A stretch of 64,000 nt of DNA from an uncultured Sutterella sp. (GTDB lineage Bacteria > Pseudomonadota > Gammaproteobacteria > Burkholderiales > Burkholderiaceae_F): positions 1 to 64,000 of the forward strand of contig CAAEPH010000018.1 in the NCBI GenBank assembly GCA_900757865.1, read 5' to 3'. Positions 55,273 to 63,316 of the stretch are shown here, in pieces. Numbering within the stretch: position 1 is the stretch's first letter; each line of letters opens with the position of its first letter. The position numbers and the translations under genes are program-made. The notes under the pieces were generated by a model, which did no database searches, had not been told where the DNA came from, and saw only the letters and a list, made by a program, of their open reading frames with translations.

Positions 55273-55869
55273 CTAGATTTTCCACAAATTGTTTAGAACT
55301 GTGAGTCGCTCTTCAAACTCGCTCAGCGAACCTTCATTCACAATAATGGCATGGCTCATGCTGAATTGTTCGCGAATAGGTTGTTGAGAACGAATAATGG
55401 CTAGCGCCATCTCACGAGGAAATCCGTTTCGTTTTTTGAGACGAGCAATCCGTAGCGCTTCACTAGCCTCGATGATAAGGATGCGATCGGCTAACGATCG
55501 CCACAGCGGTTGGGACAGAAGTAAAGCACAATCAAAGACGACAACCTCATGATTGAGTTTGGCTTGATCAAGCTGTGCGCGGGCTTGTTGTTGGATTAGA
55601 GGGTGGAGAATGGTCTCGAGACGAGCTTTGGCATGGGGATCATGAAACACACACTCTCGCATTTTAGCTCTGTCCATGGCGCCGTTTGCGGTGAGGAAAT
55701 CTTTACCAAAGTGTTGAGCAACGGCTAGACTACCAACAGCATTAGGACCGGTGAGTTCGTGAGCGATACGATCGGCATCAATCACGGGAAGACCCTGGCT
55801 GGCATAGAAAGCGCTGGCTGTACTTTTCCCCGTAGCGATTCCTCCGGTTAATCCAAGAACCCAAGCCAT
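55273..55869 (-). CDS. coaE: Dephospho-CoA kinase
   Basis: CoaE performs the final step of coenzyme A synthesis. The 198-residue P-loop kinase has GLTGGIATGKSTAS (residues 6-19), VIDADRIAHEL and a lid region with RIARLKKRNGFPREMA. It belongs to the conserved coaE-zapD-yacG group. The region upstream (55870-56003) is non-coding and leads to the tRNA-Pro terminator. Confidence 0.96.
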   Translation of the reverse strand: MAWVLGLTGGIATGKSTASAFYASQGLPVIDADRIAHELTGPNAVGSLAVAQHFGKDFLTANGAMDRAKMRECVFHDPHAKARLETILHPLIQQQARAQLDQAKLNHEVVVFDCALLLSQPLWRSLADRILIIEASEALRIARLKKRNGFPREMALAIIRSQQPIREQFSMSHAIIVNEGSLSEFEERLTVLNNLWKI

Positions 55870-56003
55870 AGTCGCTCCTTACTCAATAATGTTGCGAAGA
55901 GCATGTTCTCTGAAGTGAGCTCATCGTGACCGTACACTTCGCCCCAGGGCTGCTAGAGGCAATGGGTCTATTGATACTCGCATGCCTGTCAGCGTATAAC
56001 AAA

Positions 56004-56033
56004 AAAGGAGATGTCGTGAAAAACATCTCCTTT
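56004..56033 (-). terminator. Terminator of tRNA-Pro
   Basis: 11-bp perfect stem aaaggagatgt / acatctccttt; on the - strand it ends in six T. It lies just past the tRNA 3' end. Confidence 0.92.
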
Positions 56034-56038
56034 GAATC

Positions 56039-56115
<77 letters not shown>

Positions 56116-56154
56116 AAAATTGACTTGATGATCAACGATCAATCAAGGACGATC

Positions 56155-56163
56155 AGTATACCA
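56155..56163 (-). promoter_or_regulatory. Extended -10 promoter of tRNA-Pro
   Basis: On the - strand TGG-TATACT forms an extended -10 box about 40 bases before the tRNA 5' end; the -35 region (TTCCTG, 16 bases upstream) is weak. Confidence 0.6.
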
Positions 56164-56195
56164 GAAAAAATACAGTCAGGAATGCCTTGTTTATG

Positions 56196-56425
56196 GGAGG
56201 TGTTAGCGCAACGCGACTCTGACAGTAAAAATTCGCAGTTTTATTACCGGTATATACCTATTTCTACTTACTGAAAGACGATCACACTTCAATAAACAAT
56301 GTAATGGGGACGTCACTGGGCCCTACCCTCGTGGCTTTGTTCCTCCCCAGGATAGTTGGAATCACAGAATGATTACGATCTTATTCCCAATTAGGGAGTC
56401 AGTATGGCTTTTCACTGACAAAGTC
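56196..56425 (+). repeat. Left copy of an imperfect direct repeat flanking the islet
   Basis: Matches 58199-58410 with a highly similar core (gacgatcacacttcaat and aacaatgtaatg are shared) plus shared gatagttgga, cagaatgattac and agtatggctttt blocks; the last block recurs at 58620. The copies differ by short gaps and substitutions. It contains no convincing frame. Confidence 0.8.
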
Positions 56426-56451
56426 GCGTTGCTCTAATAGGTCTTTTAAGC

Positions 56452-56480
56452 TTGACATTTTGTCATTGTTTTAGTGTAAA
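56452..56480 (+). promoter_or_regulatory. Promoter of the small peptide-HicB unit, with palindrome over -35
   Basis: TTGACA (56452-56457, perfect consensus) and TGTAAA (56475-56480), 17 bases apart. The perfect palindrome TGACA-ttt-TGTCA (56453-56465) overlaps the -35 and looks like an operator. A second inverted repeat, agttaag / cttaact (56491-56513), lies in the leader. Confidence 0.6.
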
Positions 56481-56537
56481 AAACTCGGAAAGTTAAGGGG
56501 AGGGCTCTTAACTGAGTAACTAAAAAATGGAGGCGTA

Positions 56538-56648
56538 ATGATCGAAAAACGCAACCGAAAGAAGAAAAGGAAAATTAAAAAACTCTTCTTCATCGAGTTG
56601 GTTTTAAGAGTTCTACAAATCATCGATCTGCTAAAACGGTTGATTTAA
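56538..56648 (+). CDS. Small cationic, partly hydrophobic peptide (36 residues)
   Basis: ATG 56538 is preceded by the strong ribosome site GGAGG (56529-56533) and a good promoter, so translation is likely. The product has a very basic start (MIEKRNRKKKRKIKK) and then an amphipathic or hydrophobic stretch (LFFIELVLRVLQIIDLLKRLI is about 21 residues, Leu/Ile rich; the two halves are LFFIELVLRV and LQIIDLLKRLI). This design resembles membrane-active toxin peptides but I recognise no family. It stands 71 bases before the HicB-like gene. It is not HicA, which is longer and has a conserved histidine. Confidence 0.55.
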   Translation: MIEKRNRKKKRKIKKLFFIELVLRVLQIIDLLKRLI

Positions 56649-56658
56649 CTCCCCAACA

Positions 56659-56687
56659 CCACCACCTCCCTAGAGGTGGTGGAGGTT
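56659..56687 (+). promoter_or_regulatory. GC-rich palindrome between the small peptide and the HicB-like gene
   Basis: ccaccacctc / gaggtggtgg with a 4-base loop, about 35 bases before the HicB-like start. It could be an operator for the HTH domain or an RNA hairpin; it has no T-run, so it is not a normal terminator. Confidence 0.5.
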
Positions 56688-56719
56688 GCAAAAAAAATCA
56701 TTACGCCACTGGAGAAATT

Positions 56720-57145
56720 ATGGAATACACCATTACAACACGTCAAGAAAACGACCAGTTTTACGCTGTCTGTAAAGAGATTCCTGAGATTGGAGAATAT
56801 GGGTTTCCCTCCAAAGAAGAGCTCGACAAGACGATTTATACAGTCTTTGCGTTTGTGCTTGAACATAAATACCGTAGAGAAGGGAAACCTGTCCCTCTTC
56901 CTCTCGGAATTGACGACTCCGACGATGTCATTGACGTTGACGGCGTTCTTCAGGCGAAGATTCTGCTCTGGAACTACCTGGTTAAAGAGGACCTCACGGC
57001 TTCCTGGTTGGCTCGTAGGGCCGATATGAATAGGCAATCCGTGCAGAAAATCATTGACTTCAGTAAATCTTCCAGCTTCGCTAAAGTCGAAGAACTCCTA
57101 CACGCACTTGGTCTTGTCGCTCATGTGACTATTGAGAAGTTCTAA
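56720..57145 (+). CDS. HicB-type antitoxin-like protein without adjacent HicA
   Basis: HicB proteins neutralise the HicA mRNA interferase and repress their own promoter. The 141-residue product has a partial RNase-H-like N-terminal fold (EYTITTRQENDQFYAVC, EIPEIGEYGFPSKEELDKT, then a helix and PVPLP) and a C-terminal HTH (LTASWLARRADMNRQSVQK, then FAKVEELLHALG). GGAG at 56711-56714 is its ribosome site. No HicA frame lies on either side; the only neighbour in the unit is the 36-residue peptide. It may be an orphan regulator, or the antitoxin for a different toxin. Confidence 0.75.
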   Translation: MEYTITTRQENDQFYAVCKEIPEIGEYGFPSKEELDKTIYTVFAFVLEHKYRREGKPVPLPLGIDDSDDVIDVDGVLQAKILLWNYLVKEDLTASWLARRADMNRQSVQKIIDFSKSSSFAKVEELLHALGLVAHVTIEKF

Positions 57146-57152
57146 TCTCGAG

Positions 57153-57190
57153 AAAACCTCTAAAGTTCAACCTTTGGAGGCTTTTCTTTA
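57153..57190. terminator. Terminator between convergent HicB-like and BRCT genes
   Basis: Arms aaaacctctaaag and ctttggaggctttt with small mismatches; T-run on + side. It overlaps the stop of the - strand gene. Confidence 0.6.
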
Positions 57191-58099
57191 GAGTGCATCC
57201 AAAAAATCTCGCTCACTTACGATCACGAGTTTCGCGCCCTGTTTTCTGAGTTCAACAGCATGTTCAACCTTTCTTCCGTAACAAGCGTATGCCCAACATG
57301 GATTCCCGGCTGCTCCAACGATTAGATAGTCGATTTTCTTTGACACACCAGGCTTCACAATACCGTCAGCGGCCTCAATTTTCTTGATTACCTCAGATCG
57401 GCTGTTGTGCTTAAATTCACCAGTGATACAAAAAGTCTTTCCTTCAAACTCTAGACATGGATCGACCGCGCAAATGCCAGAAATCGTATACTTTTTCTTG
57501 AGCGCTGCAAGCTTCTCTTTGGCTAAATGGGAAGTATTGTTTGTTCCAACGAATTGAGAAATGAAGACCATTATTTGGTTTCGCTCTTCTGGCGTGATTA
57601 CCCCATCTTTAAAAATTTCAACAAGTAAAGATGCTATTTCGTCATATGGATAGCTTCCAGCCAAATACTCGTTATTAAAGACCCAATCTTTTAGCTTAAT
57701 CAGTTCTTCTTCATTCAGTTTTTGATCAGCTATCAAACCATGGAAAAATCCATGAAGCTCCTGCAACCGATCCTTAATCAGGTCATCAAACTCTGTCCAC
57801 TCGGATAGCTTCTCAGAAAGCCAGAGCATGTCTTCTATCTCTTCCTGGTCTATCTGACCATCCTCGAGATAATCTTGTAAATGTGTTACAACCACGCTCC
57901 AAGGAGGTGTCTGTGTATATTCTTGATTCTCGTCTATCCAGGCTTTTATCACAGCTTGTTCAGCCTTGTTAACAACTCCGTCCGCACAGACACCACGAAG
58001 TAGGCCTGAAAGAGTTCTCATAGCCTTTTGTAAGATCCGTTTCTTGTGAAATTTATAGTGTTCATGAGAATCGTATAACCGTATCTTTTCCTCGTTCAT
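57188..58099 (-). CDS. Protein with two TerB-like repeats and a C-terminal BRCT domain
   Basis: ATG 58099 with GGAG 7 bases before it gives 303 residues; the open frame extends to 58225 into repeat DNA and is unlikely to start there. Residues about 25-96 and 113-180 are two related helical units with an acidic loop followed by a DG-turn and a helix (LRGVCADGVVNKAE and HGLIADQKLNEEE; LEDGQIDQEEIED and FKDGVITPEERNQ), a pattern like TerB or calcium-loop folds. Residues about 215-303 form a ligase-type BRCT domain (FEGKTFCITGEF, DYLIVG, GRKVEHAVELRKQG). Such proteins may bind DNA ends or nick sites, but no function is assigned. It is convergent with the HicB-like gene inside the islet. Confidence 0.75.
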   Translation of the reverse strand: MNEEKIRLYDSHEHYKFHKKRILQKAMRTLSGLLRGVCADGVVNKAEQAVIKAWIDENQEYTQTPPWSVVVTHLQDYLEDGQIDQEEIEDMLWLSEKLSEWTEFDDLIKDRLQELHGFFHGLIADQKLNEEELIKLKDWVFNNEYLAGSYPYDEIASLLVEIFKDGVITPEERNQIMVFISQFVGTNNTSHLAKEKLAALKKKYTISGICAVDPCLEFEGKTFCITGEFKHNSRSEVIKKIEAADGIVKPGVSKKIDYLIVGAAGNPCWAYACYGRKVEHAVELRKQGAKLVIVSERDFLDAL

Positions 58100-58198
58100 G
58101 TTGGGCTCCGGAATATAGGGACGTAGACTATCAATTGAGTATATTCCGCCTACTCTCAGGAAACAACAAAACTCAAAACTAGGAATTTCCAAACTACT

Positions 58199-58410
58199 GT
58201 TAGCGCAATGCGACTTTGTCCGCACCCTCCACTTTGTAACGCGACGCTAACAGTAAAAGTTCGCACTTTTACTTATTGGTGGTTTCACTTACTGAGAGAC
58301 GATCACACTTCAATGAACAATGTAATGACGTCGCAGGGCTCTGCCTTCGTCGCTTAGCTCCTCACCGGGGATAGTTGGACAGAATGATTACGGTCCTATG
58401 CCTGATGGGA
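58199..58410 (+). repeat. Right copy of the imperfect direct repeat flanking the islet
   Basis: Aligns with 56196-56395 with the cores gacgatcacacttcaat and aacaatgtaatg. The inserted hairpin agtaaaag-ttcgca-cttttact (58252-58273) is perfect here and has a changed but still paired counterpart in the left copy (56225-56247). The tail block agtatggctttt is displaced to 58622-58633. Confidence 0.8.
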
Positions 58411-58657
58411 AAGGGCCAGGTTCTGCGGTGTGGTCATCGCCGTCCCCAGCCGTACCGGAATTTCTGCTTACTTGGAATCTCTCTATGTGGCACACAGAAA
58501 GATTTTCTAAACGTTAAGCCACGACTGAACGTCTCAGCAAATTAGCTCAGTAGAAACCGTAATTTCATGGGATTTTGCGGGAAAAGAGCGTTTTTTTATC
58601 AGAAAAAGGTCCTGATTGTTCAGTATGGCTTTTTACGGTCAAAATTAAAATGGTAGG
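58411..58657. other. Non-coding stretch between right repeat and ispB
   Basis: About 250 bases with no frame longer than about 35 codons and no ribosome site. The block agtatggctttttac at 58622 echoes the left repeat, so this is probably decayed insertion DNA. Confidence 0.5.
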
Positions 58658-59674
58658 TCATTTCTGACGATCCACCGTGTAGGCCAAGAGTGTAACTAAG
58701 GCATCGCGATAAGGCGAAGGGGAGAGAGCCTGCAAGGCTTGTCCCCCACGGACAAGTTCTTGGCGAGCGCGTTCATGGCATCGCTTTAGAGCATTGGAGT
58801 GTGTGATGAGAGCGGAAATGGTCTCAAAATCACCGTTGCCTTCACGAATAGCGCGGTCAATGAGCTCGCGTTCTGCATCCTGCACTTCTTGACGAGCATA
58901 CAAGAGAGGTAAGGTCACCTTGCCTTCGCGAAGATCGGCGCCTAAATTTTTCCCAATGGCACTGCTAACGCCATCGTAATCTAATATGTCATCTGCAATT
59001 TGGAAAGCATTGCCGAGGGCAAGAGCGTAGTGACTGACTGCTTCGGCTTGCTCGGCAGGACAATCAGCAATTGCCGCTGCCATTTTAGCCGCTGCTTCAA
59101 AAAGACAGCCGGTTTTGCGTTCAATGACCTTGAAATAACGTTCTTCATCTACCGAGGGGTCATGAGCATTTTCCATTTGGATGACTTCACCTTCGCTGAG
59201 GTGATTGGCAGCGTCTGAGAGCGCTTCCATCACTTTCAGATTGCCAGCCTTAACCATCATTTGAAAGGAACGTGTGTATAGAAAATCACCCACTAAAACG
59301 GCTACCCCATTTCCCCATTGATGATTGGCTGTGGGACGTCCCCGTCGCATGTCGCTTTCGTCCACAACATCGTCGTGCATCAGCGTTGCTGTGTGTAAAA
59401 GTTCGATGGTCGCGCCAAGGTATTGATGCAGGGTCCCCTGGTAGCCCAACGCTCTGGCAATAAGCATTAGAAGGGCAGGGCGCATACGCTTGCCCCCAGC
59501 GCTGACAATATACTCACTGATTTCCTTCATCCGAGGAACATCACTAGCGAGCTCATGGCGGATAATGTCATCAACAGCTTTCATGTCTTCAGCGATAGGC
59601 GCTAAAGCCATTTTGATTTGAAGTTTGGGGTCGGGAGCAGACACGGTATTGATCCTTTTTGACAAGGTAGTCAT
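58658..59674 (-). CDS. ispB: Octaprenyl diphosphate synthase
   Basis: IspB makes the C40 prenyl chain for ubiquinone or menaquinone. I chose ATG 59674 (MTTLSKRINTVSAPD..., 338 residues); the frame runs open to 59845 but the added part is not conserved. The two aspartate-rich motifs are present: HDDVVDESDMRRG (about residue 115) and QIADDILDYDG (about 240), with GGKRMRPALLML between. It is divergent from rplU, as in most betaproteobacteria. Confidence 0.95.
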   Translation of the reverse strand: MTTLSKRINTVSAPDPKLQIKMALAPIAEDMKAVDDIIRHELASDVPRMKEISEYIVSAGGKRMRPALLMLIARALGYQGTLHQYLGATIELLHTATLMHDDVVDESDMRRGRPTANHQWGNGVAVLVGDFLYTRSFQMMVKAGNLKVMEALSDAANHLSEGEVIQMENAHDPSVDEERYFKVIERKTGCLFEAAAKMAAAIADCPAEQAEAVSHYALALGNAFQIADDILDYDGVSSAIGKNLGADLREGKVTLPLLYARQEVQDAERELIDRAIREGNGDFETISALITHSNALKRCHERARQELVRGGQALQALSPSPYRDALVTLLAYTVDRQK

Positions 59675-59749
59675 AAGCGTTCTTGTGAGTGACAGTATAG
59701 CGAAGAGATAGCGCAAGGATGGGAAAAGCACGAAAAACGCGTTAGTAGC

Positions 59750-59778
59750 TTGACTAACACAAGAAAACTCAGGATAAT
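59750..59778 (+). promoter_or_regulatory. Promoter of rplU-rpmA-obgE
   Basis: TTGACT (59750-59755) and GATAAT (59773-59778), 17 bases apart, a near-consensus sigma-70 promoter with a leader of about 125 bases before rplU. Confidence 0.75.
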
Positions 59779-59911
59779 AGCCGTCTTCCACGCACACGAG
59801 TGTCGGCTGTCCATACTCTGGGGAAGGTCCCCGAGCAGACGACATTGATTACAAAAAGGTTTTGTCGATGGCTCTTGATAAAGAGTCAAGCAAAACGGGC
59901 GAGGTTTATAA

Positions 59912-60223
59912 ATGTACGCAATTATCAAAACCGGCGGTAAGCAGTACCGCGTTTCTGTCGGCGATAAGCTCAAGGTTGAAACCCTTGCTGCTGAAGCTGG
60001 TGCTCAGGTGACCCTCACCGAAGTTTTGGCCATCTCTGATGATCAGGGCTTGAAAGTTGGTAACCCCACCCTTGAAGGGGCTACTGTGACGGCGACTGTT
60101 CTTTCCCACGGCCGTGGCGAAAAGGTCCGCATCTTCAAGTTCCGTCGTCGTAAGCACTCCATGAAGTCTGGCGGTCATCGTCAGAACTACACCGAGCTCA
60201 AGATCGACGCGATCGCAGCTTAA
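59912..60223 (+). CDS. rplU: 50S ribosomal protein L21
   Basis: L21 binds 23S rRNA domain I. The 103-residue product begins MYAIIKTGGKQYRVSVGDKL and ends with the FRRRKHSMKSGGHRQNYTEL signature. First gene of rplU-rpmA-obgE, 35 bases before rpmA. Confidence 0.98.
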   Translation: MYAIIKTGGKQYRVSVGDKLKVETLAAEAGAQVTLTEVLAISDDQGLKVGNPTLEGATVTATVLSHGRGEKVRIFKFRRRKHSMKSGGHRQNYTELKIDAIAA

Positions 60224-60258
60224 TTTTGTTAACCGACTTTTTATAGAGAAGCAATCAA

Positions 60259-60522
60259 ATGGCACACAAGAAAGGTGGCGGTTCTACCCGCAACGGTCGT
60301 GATTCCAAGGCCAAGCGTCTTGGTGTAAAGGTTTTTGGTGAAGCTACGGTTAACGCTGGTGGCATCATCGTTCGTCAGCGTGGCACGAAGTTCCACGCTG
60401 GTGATAACGTCGGTATGGGCAAAGACTACACGCTTTTTGCTCTTGTTGACGGCGTTGTCAAGTTCGAAAAGAAGGGTGCTCTCAATCGTCACTATGTGAA
60501 GGTTGAACCTATCGCTGCCTAA
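60259..60522 (+). CDS. rpmA: 50S ribosomal protein L27
   Basis: L27 reaches the peptidyl transferase centre with its N-terminus. The 87-residue product begins MAHKKGGGSTRNGRDSKAKR, the uncleaved Gram-negative form, and contains GGIIVRQRGTKFHAGDNVG. Followed by a strong hairpin before obgE. Confidence 0.98.
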   Translation: MAHKKGGGSTRNGRDSKAKRLGVKVFGEATVNAGGIIVRQRGTKFHAGDNVGMGKDYTLFALVDGVVKFEKKGALNRHYVKVEPIAA

Positions 60523-60561
60523 TTAGAAGGAAGCGTTAGTGATCCCTGATCACTCACCCTG

Positions 60562-60592
60562 AAAAGCCCAGCTGTTTTGGCTGGGCTTTTTT
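60562..60592 (+). terminator. Terminator between rpmA and obgE
   Basis: Arms aaaagcccagc and gctgggctttt with T-run. It may leave partial read-through to obgE. Confidence 0.9.
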
Positions 60593-60720
60593 GTGGGGTG
60601 TTGGTTAAATCGGTGGGGCACTACCTAGAAAAAGAAAAGTGTTTTTGCAACGGGGCTAAAAAATATCTGCTATTGTGTCCAATTGTTGCACCACTCAGTG
60701 TGAAGGAAAAGGGTGAGTTT

Positions 60721-61785
60721 GTGAAATTCGTAGACGAAGCCAAAATTGAAGTCCAAGGTGGCAAGGGCGGCAATGGCGCTGCTAGCTTTCGACGCGAAAA
60801 GTTTATTCCCAAAGGAGGGCCTGACGGCGGCGACGGCGGTCGAGGTGGTTCAGTATGGGCGATAGCTGATCGAAATATCAACACCCTTGTGGACTATCGT
60901 TACACTCGAAAGTTTTTTGCTCCCAATGGCGAAAACGGGCGAGGAGCTGACTGTTATGGTGCTGGCGGAGCCGATGTGGAACTGAGAATGCCCGTGGGTA
61001 CACTCATTCGGGATACCGACACTGGGGAAATCATTGCCGACTTAAACGCTCATGGTGCTCGAGCACTGCTTGCTGCCGGTGGTAAGGGAGGCTTGGGCAA
61101 TTTACACTTCAAGAGTTCCGTTAACCGTGCCCCTAAGCAAGCTACCCCTGGAGAACCTGGCCAGTACCGCTCTTTAGAGTTGGAATTGCAGGTGCTGGCT
61201 GATGTGGGTTTGTTGGGTATGCCCAATGCGGGTAAATCGACATTTATTACCGCGGTCTCCAATGCTCGCCCCAAGATTGCAGATTATCCTTTTACGACGC
61301 TTCACCCTCATTTGGGAGTCGTTCGTGTAGGCCCTGAGCAAAGTTTTGTTTTGGCGGATGTACCGGGTTTAATTGAAGGTGCCGCTGAGGGGGCAGGACT
61401 GGGGCATCTGTTCTTGCGTCATTTGTCACGCACAAAAATTTTACTCCACATGATTGATGTGGCGCCCTTTGATGAAGAGGCCGATCCTATCGAACAAGCT
61501 AAAGCGCTCGTGAATGAGTTGGAAAAATATGATCCCGCTTTGGCACAGAAACCTCGATGGATTGTGTTAAATAAGCTCGATCTTGTTCAACCTGAAGAGC
61601 GGGAAGCGCTCGTTGAACACTACCGAGAAGCGTTGGCCTCGCAGGGTGAACCACTCTTTGTGATATCCGCAGCCACTCGTGAGGGATGTGATCAGTTGAT
61701 CAATGCTCTTGCTCAAAAAATTGATGAAGACCGTCGAGCTGAGGTGGCCTTCGTAGATGATGAGCGTTTTGATCCTGGAGTTTGA
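60721..61785 (+). CDS. obgE: Obg family GTPase
   Basis: ObgE is a ribosome-associated GTPase for 50S assembly and stringent-response coupling. GTG 60721 gives 354 residues with the family start KFVDEAKIEVQGGKGG; the open frame to 60577 is a leader, not coding. The glycine-rich Obg fold (residues 1-158) is followed by the G domain with the P-loop GMPNAGKSTF (about 166-175), DVPGLIEGA and NKLD. There is no long C-terminal OCT domain. Confidence 0.96.
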   Translation: MKFVDEAKIEVQGGKGGNGAASFRREKFIPKGGPDGGDGGRGGSVWAIADRNINTLVDYRYTRKFFAPNGENGRGADCYGAGGADVELRMPVGTLIRDTDTGEIIADLNAHGARALLAAGGKGGLGNLHFKSSVNRAPKQATPGEPGQYRSLELELQVLADVGLLGMPNAGKSTFITAVSNARPKIADYPFTTLHPHLGVVRVGPEQSFVLADVPGLIEGAAEGAGLGHLFLRHLSRTKILLHMIDVAPFDEEADPIEQAKALVNELEKYDPALAQKPRWIVLNKLDLVQPEEREALVEHYREALASQGEPLFVISAATREGCDQLINALAQKIDEDRRAEVAFVDDERFDPGV

Positions 61786-61794
61786 AGAATCTAG

Positions 61795-61829
61795 GGAAGT
61801 TCTCCTTATCTTGGGGGAGCTTCCTTTTT
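61795..61829 (+). terminator. Terminator after obgE
   Basis: Arms ggaagttctcc and ggggagcttcc with a T-run. Confidence 0.7.
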
Positions 61830-61878
61830 AATTTGTCCTTTCCATTTTATTTTTTTTTTACACTAAGGTGACTTCATT

Positions 61879-63192
61879 ATGTTTACCTCATGGCTAGAGA
61901 ACTACTTCAAACTTAAGGAAAACGGCACCACGATTTCCCAAGAAGTGTTTGCTGGGTTAACGACTTTTATGGCAATGAGCTACTTGATCTTTGTTGTGCC
62001 AGGCATGCTTGCTGATGGTGGTATGCCCAAGGACGCGGTGGTTGGTGCAACGATTCTAGTAACGATTGCCATTACGCTTTTAATGGGGCTTTGGGCGAAG
62101 TATCCTGTAGGTGTCGCTCCTGGATTAGGGATTACCGCCTTCTTTGCCTATTATGTTTGTGGCCCAGCAGGCTACACCTGGCAAGCTGGTTTGGGGGCGG
62201 TTTTCATTTCTGGGATTGTCTTTTTCCTATTGACGGTCACACGCATTCGTCAATACATTGTGAACTCCGTTCCGATGGACCTGAAGCTGGCCACGGTTGT
62301 AGGTATTGGCGCGTTCATTGCCCTGATTGGCCTGAAAAATGGAGGCATTGTGGTGCAAGATCCCAGCACATTCGTGAAGTTGGGGGATGTCACAAAGCCT
62401 GAAGTGATGTTGTCTATTTTCGGCTTTTTCTTCACCAGCACCCTCATGATTTTGAAATTCCGTGGTGCAATGATCGCTGGCATTATTGTGACCACCATTA
62501 TCGGCGTGGCTTGTGGCATTACCGAGCTTCCAAAGGGAAGTTGGGTATCATTTTCTCTGCCCGATATTTCGGGGACCTTCATGCAGATGGACCTTCGTGG
62601 GGCTTTGTCACATGGTTTGATCAGCATTATTTTCACCTTGACGATGGTGGATTTGTTTGACAACATGGGGGTGTTGATTGGCCTAGCCCGTAAATGCGGT
62701 TTTATGCATAACGACGGTGAGATTCGCAATTTGGACAAAGCTTTTATTACCGACTCTATCGGTACGATGTTCTCTTCGGTGATGGGGACCACGACCGCAA
62801 CGAGTTATCTGGAATCGGCCGCCGGTGTAGCTGCCGGTGGGCGTACTGGGCTTACGGCTGTTGTGACGGCGTTGGGATTCTTGGTGGCGCTCTTTTTCAT
62901 TCCCATTGTTGGGATTGTGCCTAGCTATGCCACGAGTCCTGTGCTTGTCATTGTTGGGGCATTGATGATGCAAGAAGTGACAGGGATTCGATTTGATAAA
63001 TTGGAAATCGCTATTCCTGCCTTCCTCACGATCGTGGTGATGCCTTTTACGTTCAACATTGCAACGGGCTTTGGCTTTGGGTTTATTAGCTATGCGCTGT
63101 TACATGTACTGACGGGACGTTGGCGTGATGTCACGGTCTTTATGTACATCATCTCCGCGTGCTTTATCGTGAACTTTGTGATGCGTACATAG
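61879..63192 (+). CDS. NCS2/AzgA-type purine permease
   Basis: AzgA-type transporters import hypoxanthine, guanine or adenine by proton symport. The 437-residue protein has about 12-13 hydrophobic segments and family motifs VFAGLTTFMAMSYLIFVVPG near residue 22, PGLGITAFFAYYVCG, and MVDLFDNMGVLIGLARKCG (about residue 255). The substrate cannot be fixed from sequence by eye. It lies between obgE and proB with its own leader; a large structured hairpin follows. Confidence 0.9.
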   Translation: MFTSWLENYFKLKENGTTISQEVFAGLTTFMAMSYLIFVVPGMLADGGMPKDAVVGATILVTIAITLLMGLWAKYPVGVAPGLGITAFFAYYVCGPAGYTWQAGLGAVFISGIVFFLLTVTRIRQYIVNSVPMDLKLATVVGIGAFIALIGLKNGGIVVQDPSTFVKLGDVTKPEVMLSIFGFFFTSTLMILKFRGAMIAGIIVTTIIGVACGITELPKGSWVSFSLPDISGTFMQMDLRGALSHGLISIIFTLTMVDLFDNMGVLIGLARKCGFMHNDGEIRNLDKAFITDSIGTMFSSVMGTTTATSYLESAAGVAAGGRTGLTAVVTALGFLVALFFIPIVGIVPSYATSPVLVIVGALMMQEVTGIRFDKLEIAIPAFLTIVVMPFTFNIATGFGFGFISYALLHVLTGRWRDVTVFMYIISACFIVNFVMRT

Positions 63193-63198
63193 TGCTCT

Positions 63199-63283
63199 AA
63201 CCCAGAGCAACTGTGAACCAGACAAGGTCGTGCAGGATCAGGAACGCGCTTCCTGGATACTCCACGACCTTGTTCTACCTGGG
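63199..63283 (+). other. Large hairpin between the permease gene and proB
   Basis: acaaggtcgtg (63222-63232) pairs with cacgaccttgt (63263-63273), enclosing a smaller stem (aggaa / ttcct); acccag and ctgggt flank it. There is no T-run, so it may be a structured leader rather than a simple terminator. Confidence 0.5.
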
Positions 63284-63316
63284 TATGACTGAAAGAGATT
63301 AGTTAGGAGGAGGTTT

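Noticed and set aside
56645..57037. 130-codon frame on the - strand opposite the HicB-like gene
   Set aside because: The + strand protein has a recognisable fold and ribosome site; the antisense frame does not.
62250..62792. 180-codon - strand frame inside the purine permease gene
   Set aside because: Antisense shadow of a conserved membrane protein; basic, proline- and isoleucine-rich without features.
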